A stretch of DNA of 64,000 nt from Okapia johnstoni (lineage: Eukaryota; Chordata; Mammalia; Artiodactyla; Giraffidae): positions 82,459,001 to 82,523,000 of the forward strand of contig CM044313.1 in the NCBI GenBank assembly GCA_024291935.2, in the 5' to 3' direction. Made by a program: the position numbers and the translations under genes. Positions 44,051 to 56,695 of this stretch are shown here, piece after piece. Each line of letters opens with the position of its first letter. Position 1 is the first letter of the stretch. The notes below the pieces were generated by a model. The model did no database searches. It was given only the letters and a program-made list of their open reading frames with translations, and had not been told where the DNA came from.

Positions 44051-45879
44051 CAACAGGATAGTCCAAGTGCCATATTCCTGTTAGAAACAAATGACAACCC
44101 CAAAGTGCTGTGGCTTCTGCTAAGCCCCACCAAGACTTCAGACCTAAAGGACCTTCTTTTCTGCCTATAAAACCTTCCACTTCATACAGAGGGTCTTTCT
44201 ACTTTCTAGACAGGATGCTGCCTGATAAAAGAACTGCTGAAAAAAGCCAATTAGATCTTCAAATTTACTCAGTTGAATTTTTTTTTAAACACTCCTCTTA
44301 ATACTGATTAAATACTTTCCAGAATCAGGCAGCACTCAGGACACATAGACATCGCTTCATAATCAGCCCACATGTCTGTAAATTGTAAATCTACATTACC
44401 AGATACCCAGAGGTGAAGAAGAAAGGATGACACTAAGACCCCTTAGCCATCCCTCTGAGAAAAGCCCAACATGCTATGAAAAGCTATGCTTATTAGAGAG
44501 GAAAAGGAGAGTTGAGAGTGTTGATAAAAACATCTGGAGGGTCAATTTACACGTACAAAACTTAGGAGACACACCAAACAAATGAGCCTTGTTATTTGAA
44601 ACTGTATTTTCCTTTGAGGTTTTGGAGGAAAAAAGTCGAATTAATTAAAAGAGATAAGATTTACACTAAGGAACATATATGTACTTTAAAAAGAAATAGA
44701 TGATATCCTTTACCACTCAGCAGTCACTGGAAAGCCATGCAATTATAATTTAAAAAACCCCTGAATTCTAACAGGTAATAAAAAACATACAGAGTATATA
44801 AAAGTCAGTTTATGAAAATATATAAAGTAAGCAGCAAGAGTAATCTCCCAGGTAATCCCCCTTTTACAAGGCAACTGTTTATATCTAAATCTAACCTGTT
44901 ATATTAAAAATGTGGACAATCCCCCCCTCCCCCACAAGTTCAAGTATCTTTTGGGATTAGAAGGAAGAAAAGAAAGGTTCTGAGAAATGAGGAGATGTAG
45001 GCAAATTGAGGAAGGGGCATTGGGAAAACAAATTAATCTTGATACATAAAACAAGGATAAATTCGGTGAATTCCTATTACAATGTCAGAGACTGGCAGGT
45101 CTCCAGGTTTATATTATGAAGTCAAGGCAGGAATGGAGTCCTGAGGGTGAGTTGAGAGATTCTCTAGAGGGACACCTTTCCTAACACCAAATTGGGACAC
45201 TAATTCCCACACAGTGCAGAAGAAGCCTTGTGGAGACATGCCAGGGTCTGGCGGGGGTGGGGGGGTGGGGAGAGGAGACATGCAAATAGGAATAATCCAG
45301 AGAGAAGCCTCAGGGCCTCTCCTTTGCCTGGCCTAAGAACTTGATGTAAACAATCTGTCTGCAGACTGTTAACAGCAATTACTGGAGAGAGAGTAAAATT
45401 CCTGGTTCATTCTGGTTGTACCACGTGACCTAGGCTCCCAGTGATAGGTACTCCTCGGTTTCCTGGGCATTATCTCCTCTGGTGCCCATCATATGGGTGG
45501 CTTAGGACACAGCGGCCAAGTCTCAGACCATAAGAAAGGCTGACAGAGAGGCTCACGCCAAGGGAGGAAAACAACCCCGGCCTACAGTCCCTAGACCTAC
45601 AGGCTTTCCTCCTTCCATCCTCCCCTCCAGTTTTCTGGCACAGCCCCAGGTGTGCACACAGTCAGAGACATTCTGGAGATGACAGATGCACTTCCAGAAG
45701 GAAAGCAGCCTGCTCGAGGCGTCCCAGCTCCTTACAGACAGGGCTGCACAGTCACTCACTCTCCGGATTTCCAGCTTCGCATACTACCAGGGTACTTCCC
45801 GCCTCCAACCGGAGATGCTTTTCCGTTAAGTTAGGACTTTGAATGATCAATATTGTATCATAATAGTTCATTTACCTCA

Positions 45880-45985
45880 GTTTTTGTTTTTCCATTTAAT
45901 TTTCACAGCAAACATGTCTCAAGGTAAATAATATTATCTCCATTTGACAGATGAGAAAATAAACTGAGACCCCCCAAAGGAACAC
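45880..45985 (+). repeat. MIR fragment
   Basis: AATTTTCACAGCAAACATGT and TTATCTCCATTTGACAGATG AGAAAATAAACTGAGAC. Confidence 0.7.
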
Positions 45986-46016
45986 CCTTTTGTTTACAAC
46001 ATATACTTGGGATCTG

Positions 46017-46235
46017 GGCTTCCCTGGTGGCTCCGTGGTAAAGAATCTGCCTGCCAATGCAGGAGACATGGGTTTGGTCCCTGGGTTGGGAAGATCCCCT
46101 GGCGAAGGAAATGGCAACCCATTCTAGTATTCTTGCCTGGGAAATCCCATGGACAGAGAAGCCTGGTGGGCTACAGTTCATGGTGTCAAAAAAGAGTCAG
46201 ATACAACTTAGCAACTAAACAACAACAACAAAACT
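46017..46235 (+). repeat. Bov-tA SINE
   Basis: GGGCTTCCCTGGTGGCTCCG head and CAACTTAGCAACTAAACAAC tail, flanked by similar ACTTGGGATCT / ACTTGGACTCT sequence. Confidence 0.93.
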
Positions 46236-47224
46236 TGGACTCTAGGACAGATTACGTGTGAAGAGTGTACAAAATGAGTGGTGTGGAGTTCTATATGAGC
46301 TTTTTTTTAACATGTACCATGCCGAATCTGAAGTTTTTATGATACAAACATGCATACTGTAAACTCTTCTTGATTTCTAGAATCTGAGGAAGGTGGTTTA
46401 GCAGAAAGAACCACAGCCTTAAGAAACAGTATTTCTTTTTTTCCAATCCTGAAATGCACCAAAGAATGAAATAAGATTTGGTTTATATGATCTATAAAAT
46501 ATCAAAAGACTATACTAGAGAAATCTTACACTTAAGATGGTATATGTTACATAATTACCAAAAGCCTACAGCTAAAAGTGAAAATCAATTAGGATGGACC
46601 CAGAGATATCTCAAAAGGTGGCAAACGGCACAGTGATGAGCTCAAGGCAGAAGTGAAATCCTATTCCAGAACCCCCTGACTGTGTAAGAAAAATGTTTTG
46701 AATTTAAATGGACCTATTTCCTCTTGTAACAAAAAACTGGTCTGCCATGGTTTTAGGAGGCTTGTAACTCAATGAACAGGAAGTAGGTTGCTTAGATACA
46801 TTAGTTCCAGGTTATTTCAGGAAGTAGCAACATACAAAGTGCAGTTTGGCTACAATGAGCTTCTCTCCAGTCTTAGGACTATTGTCTGAAAATGTCCACA
46901 CTCTAAGATTTGCTGTACTCTTTTTTTTTTTTTTCCCCTCCGACAAGCAGAACAAATCAAACTGTTCTGGAAATGATGTCATCTTAGTTGTTCTAAAATG
47001 AAATGTGCAAAAAGTTCTCCTGGAAGAAACAGTTGATATAATCTATTATCCATCAGCCGTTTCTAATTCATGTGTCATATAACAATGCCATTATATTAAT
47101 GGAATGTAGCATAACTTGCCAATTTCCAGGTTACCCCCTCTCTGTTGGCACAGTTTCCCACACCTATAATCTATGAGATTCTGTCTCAATGAAGAAGAAT
47201 CTCTAGCGCCTGGTTATATAAGCA

Positions 47225-47370
47225 AGGTGATAGGGCAGCATGTTTAAGAATCCAGTTGCCTGGGCTTATGTCTTGGTTGCACCATTTAGCAGCAATCTAG
47301 GTACATTAGTCAACCTCTTTGAGCTCTAATGCTGTCATTTGAAAAATAGGACTTGATGTAAGAGTTAAAC
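47225..47370 (-). repeat. MIR relic
   Basis: AATCCAGTTGCCTGGGCTTA, CCATTTAGCAGCAATCTAGG, CAACCTCTTTGAGCTCTAAT follow reversed MIR. Confidence 0.65.
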
Positions 47371-47389
47371 GATACTAGGTTTCTGATTG

Positions 47390-47522
47390 GAGAAGGAAAT
47401 GGCAACCCATTCCAGTATTCTTGCTTGGAGAATCCCATGGACAGAGGAGCCTGGTGGGCTACAGTCCATGGGGTCCCAAAGAGTCGGACATGACTGAAGC
47501 AACTGGGCATGCATGCACGCAG
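47390..47522 (+). repeat. BovA monomer insertion
   Basis: GGAGAAGGAAATGGCAACCC through GACATGACTGAAGCAACTGG. Flanked by GGTTTCTGATT and GGCTTCTGATT. Confidence 0.9.
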
Positions 47523-48147
47523 GCTTCTGATTAAAGATGGGAGATTTCCCTCACAAAGCCACACTAAAATGGTGATGAAGATTTTTTTTTAAATTAAAGA
47601 TAGAATCCCACAAAGACCAAGAGAATAGAAGACAATCACAACACAATTCTAGAAACCAGTAAGCTAATGTATGGTCATAGAACCAACTTAAGAAACTGGA
47701 GCTGGAGAAAGCCCCAAAGCAGCTCAGTTTGTACACAGACCATTCACGAAGGTTCAGGAGACAGACGAGCTCTGGAAGTGGAAATGAAGGCAAGGCTGAA
47801 GCTCTGGTGTAAGAAACATCCCAAAGAGTTAGAAGTGATAACACAGGTAAGAGTGGCTCTGATTTTGAGGGTAAGTCCCAGGGGTCTAGACAAACTTTAG
47901 GGAATTCATAAAAGCCCAGGTTATGGAAGTGGAATAGAATATGAACCTCTCTAATTCACCACTGCCCTGATCCAAACAGAACCAACTTCCAAAGGAGGCG
48001 TAGGACTATGCTAGAATCTCCCCATTCCTCCCAGCTCCCAGGCTTACTCCAGAGATGCAGAAGGGAGGCTCCCAGCTACACCCAAGTAGAATCCCCCAAA
48101 GAATGCGGGAGAGTTGTTATCATCAGGTTGCTCTCTGTTCAGAATAT

Positions 48148-48412
48148 TTGTTGTTGTTCAGTCGTTCAGTCATGTCCGACTCTTTGTGACCCCATGGACT
48201 GCAGCTCACCAGGCTTCCCTGTCCTTCACTACCTCCCAGAGTTTGTTCAAAGTCATGTCCATTGAGTTGGTGATGATATCTAACCATCTCATCCTCTGTC
48301 GTCCCCTTCTCCTGCCCTCAATCTCTCCCAGCATCAGGGTCTTTTCCAATGAGTCATCTCTTTACATCAGATGGCCAAAGTACTGGAGCTTCAGCTTCAG
48401 CTTTCAGAATAT
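48148..48412 (-). mobile_element. BovB LINE 3' fragment with 10-bp TSD
   Basis: TTGTTGTTCAGTCGTTCAGT through GGAGCTTCAGCTTCAGC. Flanks TTCAGAATAT at 48138-48147 and 48413-48422 are identical. Confidence 0.94.
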
Positions 48413-48650
48413 AGGTATTTTAATTAGAAATTGTATAAACCTCTGTTCCACTCTCCATATGAACTACAGGCACAGGAAATGTTTATAAAGTATAAGGAAG
48501 TTTACAAGTACCATAGGTAGTGTCATGTATCATGCCCATATTAAGAAAGCACTGATGTTGGAGACAGTTCTTTGATTCTGTAAAGTAGCAGTGATAGTAT
48601 TTATTTTTAAGGGTTTAAAATTACCTCGTTAATTATTTTACAGAGTTACT

Positions 48651-48931
48651 GCTGCTGCTATTGCTGCTGCTAAGACGCTTCAGTCGTGTCCGACTCTGTG
48701 CGACCCCATAGACAGCAGCCCACCAGGCTCCTCCGTCCCTGGGATTCTCCAGGCAAGAATACTGGAGTGGGTTGCCATTTCCTTTTCCAACGCACGAAAG
48801 TGAAAAGTGAAAGTGAAGTCGCTCAGTCGTGTCCGACTCTGTGCGACCCCATGGACTGCAGCCTACCAGGCTCCTCCGTCCATGGGATTTTCCAGGCAAG
48901 AGTACTGGAGTGGGGTGCCATTGCCTTCTCC
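48651..48931 (-). repeat. BOV-A2 dimer SINE with 11-bp TSD
   Basis: GCTGCTGCTATTGCTGCTGC TAAGACGCTT head (reversed tail) and two monomers. Flanks ACAGAGTTACT at 48640-48650 and 48932-48942 are identical. Confidence 0.95.
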
Positions 48932-49120
48932 ACAGAGTTACTATGAGGATTAAATAAGAATGTGCTTGAGGGTACCAGCAGAGTACCTAATTGTGTATCA
49001 TAGGAGTATAGTGAAAGTTTAATTGAAATAAGAAAACAAACAAACAAAAAAATAACCCTCAAGCTTTCTCCCCACCAGATCTCAGGATGCTTCTGGCTTT
49101 GATGATTACATGGACAGGTG

Positions 49121-49335
49121 GAGTCAGTGGTAAAGAGACCACCTGCCAATGAAGGAGACGTAAGAGATGAAGATTTGATCCCTGGGTTGGGAAGATCCCC
49201 TGGAGATGGAAATGGCCACCCACTGCAGTATTCTTGCCTGGAGAATCCCATGGACAGAGGAGCCTGGCGGGCTATGGTCCATAGTGTTGCAAAGAGTCAG
49301 ACATAACTGAAGTGACTGAGCATGCACACAGCAAG
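49121..49335 (+). repeat. Bov-tA SINE
   Basis: Diverged head GTGGAGTCAGTGGTAAAGAG, TTTGATCCCTGGGTTGG box and TAACTGAAGTGACTGAGCAT tail. Confidence 0.9.
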
Positions 49336-49392
49336 ATTATACCACTACAGTGCAGAGATACACATTTCAACTTCATACCTACAGAAAGGTAG

Positions 49393-49525
49393 GGACTTCC
49401 CTGCTGGTCCAGTGGTTAAGACTCTGAGCTGCAAATGCAAGGGGTGCGGGTTTGATCCCTGGTCAGGGAACTAAGACCCCACAGGCCACATGGTATGACC
49501 AAAAAGTGAAAAAAGAAAAGAAAAG
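49393..49525 (+). repeat. Short tRNA-Glu SINE
   Basis: GGGACTTCCCTGCTGGTCCA head, GGTTTGATCCCTGGTCAGGG box and an A-rich tail. Confidence 0.88.
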
Positions 49526-51067
49526 GTAGCAGATTTAATTAATGAATAATACAAAACAAATGAACACCGAAAGAGAACATGCCACCTTACTCATCTCAAG
49601 ATGAAAGAAAATTTCCATAAAATGACTGCAAACCTAACAGTTGAGAAGACAGTTTTCAAGGCATGTGCCTGGAGCACTTAGTTTTTAAAAAATCAGATTT
49701 GCAAAGGACACCATGGAGGATTTGAAAACACACTCTGTTCTTACAATCAGAATAAGAGCAGTGGGAGAGAGAATAAAGAGTATATACCATTAACTAAAGG
49801 AAGAGAGCTAACTCGAAGAAAAAGTGAGATCTTAGTGACAGACTGGACAGAGGGAAGGGGAGAGGAGATTGCAAAGTCAAGGGCAGCAGAAGAATAAGGA
49901 AAAGAGACATGTCAGCTCCTGACTGCTAGGCTGCAAGTGGGCATCACAAGAGTCAGAGATACTGGTACTTCCTAGTGTAGAGGCGGTGCCTGGGACCTAA
50001 GGAAACCCAACTGAGGGAGGGAGGCAAAACCACAGAGAACAGGATGCAACGGCTCCCTTTGGGGATCCCAGGCCTGGAAAACAATGAGAGATGTGATTTA
50101 TGACCTGCAGATGAAGCGCTTGAGCAAGACGACTTGGAAGCTGTTCCAAGAGAGATCAGAAGAACGTCTGGACAGATTCAAAGGTGAGGGGTGAAGAAGA
50201 TCAGGAAGAGTGAAAAAAAAAAAAAAAAAACAACAAAAAACCCTGGGTAAATCTTAAAGGGACAAAGATTTTTTTTTTTTTTGACCCCGACAACAGTGGC
50301 CTGGAAAATAAATGAAATCAGGACAATAAACAAGCAAAAAGGCATGCCAAAGGGGAGGTGGGCAGGATGGTAGTAAGCCAGAACTTGACATTGGTCATTT
50401 CCTGGGTGGAATTAGCCACCTCAGAGGTGGTGGTGGTCAGGATGCACTAGAACAATGCATAGTTGAGTCAACGGAAATCTCACTGATTCCACTGCTTTCA
50501 CAATGATGGGCCGCATACAACAGAACCTACAATAGTATTTTAGAAAAAATCCAAGTCAGAAGGCAAAGGAGAGGTTAAAAAGGCACACAGATTCAGCAAG
50601 TAGGGCCATGAAAGAAGAAAGGAATCTTTGAAAGAAGAAAAGTTAAACAGAAACTTAAGTGAGTCTTTCCCAAAGGAGGGGACTGTGAACCACTAGGGCA
50701 TATCCAAGTACTGCCTGGCCCCCAAACAGAGTAGAAGGTAGTGCTGCTCGACCCCTGGAATATTCAAAACCTGAGGAAACACAAATCTCAAGAAGCAGGT
50801 GGCAGAGGTATTAGCCTTTATCAGCTCATGAGGACAGAAGCCTCAGGATCACTGATAGCAGGTCTGGTTCATGCATCTGCAGAGGGAGTTTTTCCAGCTG
50901 AGTAAGTTGGGGAGGAGAGACACACTTCCTGCAGGCTAAGCACTTTGATGCCAAGAGGCAGTGGAGTTGGAAAAGGGGGTCCAGGACTGAAAATACCAGC
51001 TCCTGAGAACTGGGAGCTCTGCCAGAGACACAGTTCACACACCCAGTGCACTATATTAGGGAGACCT

Positions 51068-51349
51068 ATGGAGAAGGCAATGGCACCCCACTCCAGTACT
51101 CTTGTCTGGAAAATCCCATGGATGGAGGAGCCTGGTAGGCTGCAGTCCACGGGGTCGTGAAGAGTCAGACACGACTGAGCGACTTCACTTTCACTTTTCA
51201 CTTTCATGCATTGGAGAAGGAAATGGCAACCCACTCCAGTATTCTTGCCTGGAGAATCCCAGGGACGGCAGAGCCTGGTGGGCTGCCGTCTATGGGGTCG
51301 CACAGAGTCGGACACGACTGAAGCGACTTAGCAGCAGCAGCAGCAGCAT
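51068..51349 (+). repeat. BOV-A2 dimer SINE, little diverged
   Basis: GGAGAAGGCAATGGCACCCC, then a second monomer from GGAGAAGGAAATGGCAACCC, ending GACTTAGCAGCAGCAGCAGC. The terminal CAG run has six units. Confidence 0.95.
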
Positions 51350-51689
51350 GCGTTCATCTCAAGGTGTAAATGCAGATCAAGAAGCTTTGGAATATAAAAG
51401 AAAGGCACTTTAAATAGGACCAGGTTGATTTTTCCCCACTCAGATTGAGAGGTAGATTCCTGCCAGTGGGTTTAAGTTCATGGTCATAGACTCCAAACAG
51501 CTGCTATAGACTGACTGGTATCTTTTTAAGAAAAGCCAAGGATATTTTACTTGCTATTATTGAGTTTGTGCTATAGCCCTGGGAGACAGTTCTCCATGGT
51601 CTCTCCCATTTCTCTGTGGCTTGTGAACAGTTTACCTGCCTCCTGAGAAATCTGTATGCAAGTCAAGAAGCAACAGTTAGAACCGGTCA

Positions 51690-52625
51690 TGGAAGTACAG
51701 ACTGGTTCCAAATTGGAAAGAAGTAAAACAAGGCTGTATGTTGTCACCCTGCTTATTTAACTTACATACAGAGTACATGATGTGAAATGCCAGGCTGAAT
51801 GAAGCACAAACTGGAATCAAGATTGCTGGGAGAAATATCAATAACCTCAGATATGCAGATGATACCACCCTTATGGCAGAAAGTGAACAAGAACTAAAGA
51901 GCCTCTTGATGAAAGTGGAAGAGGAGAGTGAAAAAGTTGGCTTCAAACTCAACATTCAAAAAACGAAGATCATGGCGTACGGTCCCACCACTTCATGGCA
52001 AATAGATGGGGAAACAACGAAAACCATAACAGACTTTATTTTCTTGGGCTCTAAAATCACTGCAAATGGTGACTGCAGTCATGAAATTAAGATGCTTGCT
52101 CCTTGGAGGAAAAGCTATGATCAGCCTAGACAGCATATTAAAAAGCAGAGACGTACTTTGCCAAGAAAGGTCTGTCTACTCAAAGCTATGGTTTTTCCAG
52201 TAGTCATGTATGGACGTGAGAGTTAGACCGTAAAGAAAGCTGAATGCCGAAGAATTGATCTTTTTGAACTGTGGTGTTGGAGAAGACTCTTCAGAGTCTC
52301 CTGAACTGCAAGGAGATACAACCAGTCAATCCTCAAGGAAATCAACCCTGAATATTCATTGGAAGGACTGATGCTAAAGCTCCAATACTTTGGCCACCTG
52401 ATGCGAAGAAATGACTCATTGGAAAAGACCCTGATGCTGGGAAAGATTGAAGGCAGGAGGAGAAGGGGACGATAGAGGATGAGACAGTCAGATGGCATCA
52501 TTGACTCGATGGACATGAGTTTGAGCAAGCTCCGGGGGTTGGTGATGCACTGGGAAGCCTGGTGTGCTGCAGTCCATGGGGTCGCAAAGAGTCGGATACG
52601 ACTTAGCAAATGAACAACAACAACA
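51690..52625 (+). mobile_element. BovB LINE, 0.9-kb 5'-truncated copy
   Basis: Broken frames read [59 protein letters not shown], then the 3' tail. Stops and frameshifts separate the pieces and the catalytic core is mostly missing. Antisense to PDZD2. Confidence 0.94.
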
Positions 52626-52817
52626 ATTGGTCCATTTACTCTTTGTTCATTTACATTTCACTAAAAAGTAAAGTACACAAGAGACATGCTGTTGAACAAA
52701 TTCAACTTTCTTGGAGCTGACAGAGCCATATTTGTTCCAGTGGAAAACAGCCCAGTCTGCACATGCTGAACAGAACCATCTCTCCTCAGTACACAGCATC
52801 AAGAATCTCATTTTGGG

Positions 52818-52935
52818 GGACTTTCCAGGTGGTCCAATGGTTAAGACTCCATGCTCCAATGCAGGAGGCACGGGTTCAACACCTGGATGGGGAACAAAGA
52901 TCCCATATGCCCTCCATATGGCCAAAAAAAAGACT
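52818..52935 (+). repeat. Short tRNA-Glu SINE
   Basis: GGGGACTTTCCAGGTGGTCC head, CACGGGTTCAACACCTGGAT box, A-run tail; CTCATTTT flanks both sides. Confidence 0.87.
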
Positions 52936-55277
52936 CATTTTTCTAAGGTGGAACAAAATAAGAAATTGGAGTGATAAAAGGGGGTCATTAAGTACTTTGG
53001 TTTTTAACTCAAAAGGCCAAGTAAGTTTAAGTTTGGATGTTAATTACTTTAGATTTTAACAACTTTGGGTTATGAATTGCAAGGGGTCTTAATTTACTGG
53101 TATTTAAATTATTTGAATATCATTATTATCTTGACATTTTATCTCATTGCAGAACCTCTGAAAAGTGGTACTGGACGACATGGCTAGAAATAATTTTGGA
53201 TGAGAAACAGCATCGAGATTGAGTTTTATCTCCTGGCACATTTTAGTCTCATGGAGGTGGGGGGCGAACCATCACTACCCGTGAGACAGGCCTCCTGGGT
53301 CCAAACTAAAAGTCTAGGACTTCAGAAATGTCCTATAACCGTTGTCCAAAGCATTACAAGGTCTCCTGAACATACTGTGACTAATACAATGCTTAACTTC
53401 TAAGTGTCATTTGTCTTTCTCAGCTAACTCCTGAAGCCTTACAAACAAAGCATGCAAAGTACAGCTTTCATCTCCACACTATTTACATTGAGCAAGTACA
53501 TCTGATTCCAGGGAAAACTGCAGGAGGAACTGGTTGTACCCAGTTCATGCCATGTTTTTACTGTCCCCAACACTTGAAAAAAAAATCTGCAGATGTGACA
53601 GAAGACACCCAAGCTCCAAATCCCTGAGAAGCCATGTTGGCTCATCCCCTGCGTCAGTAACTACAGACAGGGGATCGTGGTGATTTCTCTTTCATGCCTC
53701 AGTCACACTAAGCTTATTTTTAGGCTGCCAGAGGAAGCTCATTTTCCAAATCTCTGGGGCAGATGTTCGAGTGACCAAAGGAGAACCAGATGGCCATCAG
53801 AGAGGCCAGCACTGGGAATGAATAACCATTCAGAAAAAAAGAAATCGGAACAACAATAAATCAGCCAAAAGGAGCAAGGAGCCTGCGAGTTGACTGCAGA
53901 AATTAAAACACAAATCTCCTGCTTCATTAGGCTTGTTGCTTTCCAACAAAGAGACTAACTCAGGACTGAAGAGGAAAACAGTAAAACTGGAACACAGAAC
54001 TGCCCCTGCCTCCCACCCCCATGCTCTGGTCTACTCAGAGTGTCAGATGCAGCTGGGGGAGAAGCAGCAGCTGATGTAAACCAAGGCGCTCAGGCTGCGG
54101 CTCCGCAAATGAAATATTGTCCTTGTTCTATCTGAGTCCATTTCCCGTTTCCTTCCATTTATCATCCCCAAACAATGTGAATGGGCTTAACATGCTTCGT
54201 TGGTGATTACTTGGGTGACTCTTACGCATACAAATTAAGTCGATCTCGTGGTCCTTTTAGAAAGGTGAGGCAAAGAAATCACCCTTAAGGGCACAGAAAT
54301 GTAATCAGTCATTGGCCCCTCCCATGGTGGGTTTGTCTGTGTCACCTTCCCAAGGAGAGGACAGTGTCCTCCAGGGACTCTCAGTTCATCAAAAATAACA
54401 GGAGATGTGGATGCAAGGAGAATCTGCACATGTCCCTCCTTGGTATTGGTTTCAAATCAGGCAAGGCAGATCCAGACATTCTCTACAAAGCAGGGAGCCC
54501 TCACTCTCTCCGTGTCCCCATGACCTACTGGGGTCTGCAGCTCTTCTTTGGGTCTGTGGGCTGGTGAATGAGGGCAGACCCTTGGGTCATTTCTCAGCAG
54601 GAGCTGGCCTTGGACACATCTCTATGAGCAGCAGGATACTTTATCCTCAATTCCACAATGATAAAATTGAGGTTGTGTGTGTGTATGTAGGAAAACCTCA
54701 AGACACACAAAAAGTAGATGGGGGAGAGCTATCAAAAAAGAAAGGCCTAAGAAGTAAACAGGAAGATTGGCAGGAAAGAAAATCAGAGATGAACTATCTG
54801 AAGTGCCCTAATACGACTGCTGAGTCAAATCCAATTCAGCAGTAACAGTAAACACACCAGAGTTCTCCAACGCCTTTTCTCTATGCAAACATTTTAGAGG
54901 AAGTCTTACATGATCCTATGGCTTACTGTCATAGAAAAAGACTGTTTTAACTGGACATGCCTTTTAGGCAAGTTTTAGATAAACAGTAACTGGTCGTGTT
55001 GGGGACATTGTGGTGAGGTTTTGGTCTGCCGCTAAGTTCCAGGCAGTATCCTAAGGTCTTCTGCTGCCTCTTCCGGTTCAACGCCAGCTGTACTCCGGGG
55101 TCCTTATTCTCCAGAAGTGGCACTGAGTTTATGCTGATTTGCTGGGGTATGTTTCTAAGGGCATGTATTTCTTAAAGAATGGGACTGGCAAGCTGAGACA
55201 GATTCTGTGGAGCCCACATGGGGAGCAGGAACAGGAGAGGCAGTCCTGAGCTCACACAGCATCTCCCATAGCTGGGG

Positions 55278-55490
55278 TCGGCGAGCTGCTGCCTGGGGAC
55301 CAGATCTGACCCCCACACCTGTTTTTGTTAAGTTTTATTGGAACACAGTCACACCCATTAGTTCGCTTATTGCCTACTGTGGCTTTTGCACCACAAAGGC
55401 AGAGGTAAATGGCTGCAATGGGAATGGTTTGGCCAGCAAAGCCTCAGATATTTATGATGTGGTTTTTACAACTGCTGACTGCTCATCTAT
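55278..55490 (-). mobile_element. Old hAT-type DNA transposon relic
   Basis: GTTAAGTTTTATTGGAACAC AGTCACACCCATT and GGGTCGGCGAGCTGCTGCCT match the other strand of the family at 35695-35880 (GGGTCAGCAAAC type). Confidence 0.7.
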
Positions 55491-55726
55491 AGGAATAACT
55501 CATACCCTAGCCCTACCCAGCGCCCCACTTCCATCCCTATCCGAAGTCATTGGGAACAAACGAGAATTTTTTGGAAACAACTTTATGAGTTGAAGGGAGA
55601 GTACTGACAAGCAGAGGCATTTTAAAGAAGCTGCTACTGGAGCTGAGGCTTACTGGTCTACCATGGTATTTCTTCGAAAACATCTCTGTCATCCAGGCTT
55701 TTATGGTTTTATCTTTAAATTTCGTT

Positions 55727-56035
55727 TTAGGACTTCCCTGGTGGTTCAGTGGTTAAGAATCCACCTGCCAATTCAGGGGATATATGTTCGATCCCTGGTC
55801 TGGGATGATTCTACATACTGCAGAGCAACTAAGCTTGTGAGCTGCAACTACTGAAGCCTGTGTGCCTTAGAGCCGGTGTTCCACAACAAGAGAAGCCACC
55901 ACAATGAGAAGCCCACGTACCACAAACTAGCGAGTATCCTCTGCTTGCCAGAACTAGAGAAAGCCTGCACACAGCAGCGCAGACCCAGTGCAGCCAAAAA
56001 TAAATGAATAAAATAAATTTTCAATGAATTTCATT
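55727..56035 (+). repeat. CHR-type tRNA-Glu SINE, full-length, with TSD
   Basis: GGACTTCCCTGGTGGTTCAG head, GTTCGATCCCTGGTCTGGGA box, and 'CAACTACTGAAGCC' modules. Flanks AATTTCGTTTTA and AATTTCATTTTA. Confidence 0.93.
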
Positions 56036-56381
56036 TTAAAATTATTCCGATAAGAAACTCATCTGAAGTAACAAAAATTCTCTTTTCGAAATGCACATAC
56101 TTTGCAAGTATCATTGGGCTACTGGCCACTACTTGAACTAGTCTGATCAGATTACATTGTTAACAAATATACTTACTGTTTTACAAGAAATGGAAAGGAT
56201 TTTGTTCATGTTTTGGTCTCTGTTGTTGGTGATGGGTGTTGGGGGACAGAGGAGACAGTGGGTACCTCAGTGGGGAGTTTAGAATAGAAATGAGGACACT
56301 GGGCTCCAGGAAACCTGCTCGTCCAGCCAGGGAGGATGAGCAGATGACAGGAGGCTGGAAGGTTCAAAGGCAAACAAAATC

Positions 56382-56695
56382 AGGACTTCCCTGGTGGTCC
56401 AGTGGTTAAGAATCTGCCTTCCAATGCAGGGGATGCAGGTTCGATCCCTGGTCGGGGAATTAAGATCCCATATTCCAAGGGGCAACTAAGCCCACACACC
56501 TCAACTGGAGAAGCCCTCGTGTGCTACAATTGGAGAAAGCCTGCACGCCTTAACTACTGAGATCAGGTGCTCGAGAGTCTGTGCTCCGCGACAAGAGAAG
56601 GCCATGTGCTGCAACAAGGAGCCTGTGCACCGCAGCAGAGAGCCTGCACAGTAAAAACCCAGCACAACCATAATAACAACAACAATCTGAAGGGT
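56382..56695 (+). repeat. CHR-type tRNA-Glu SINE, full-length
   Basis: GGACTTCCCTGGTGGTCCAG head, GGTTCGATCCCTGGTCGGGG box, body with GAGAAAGCCTGCACGCC and a CAACAACAATCTG end. Confidence 0.92.

Noticed and set aside
54405..54845. Plus-strand open frame of 146 codons
   Set aside because: No recognisable motif, conserved start context or partner exons; chance intronic frame.
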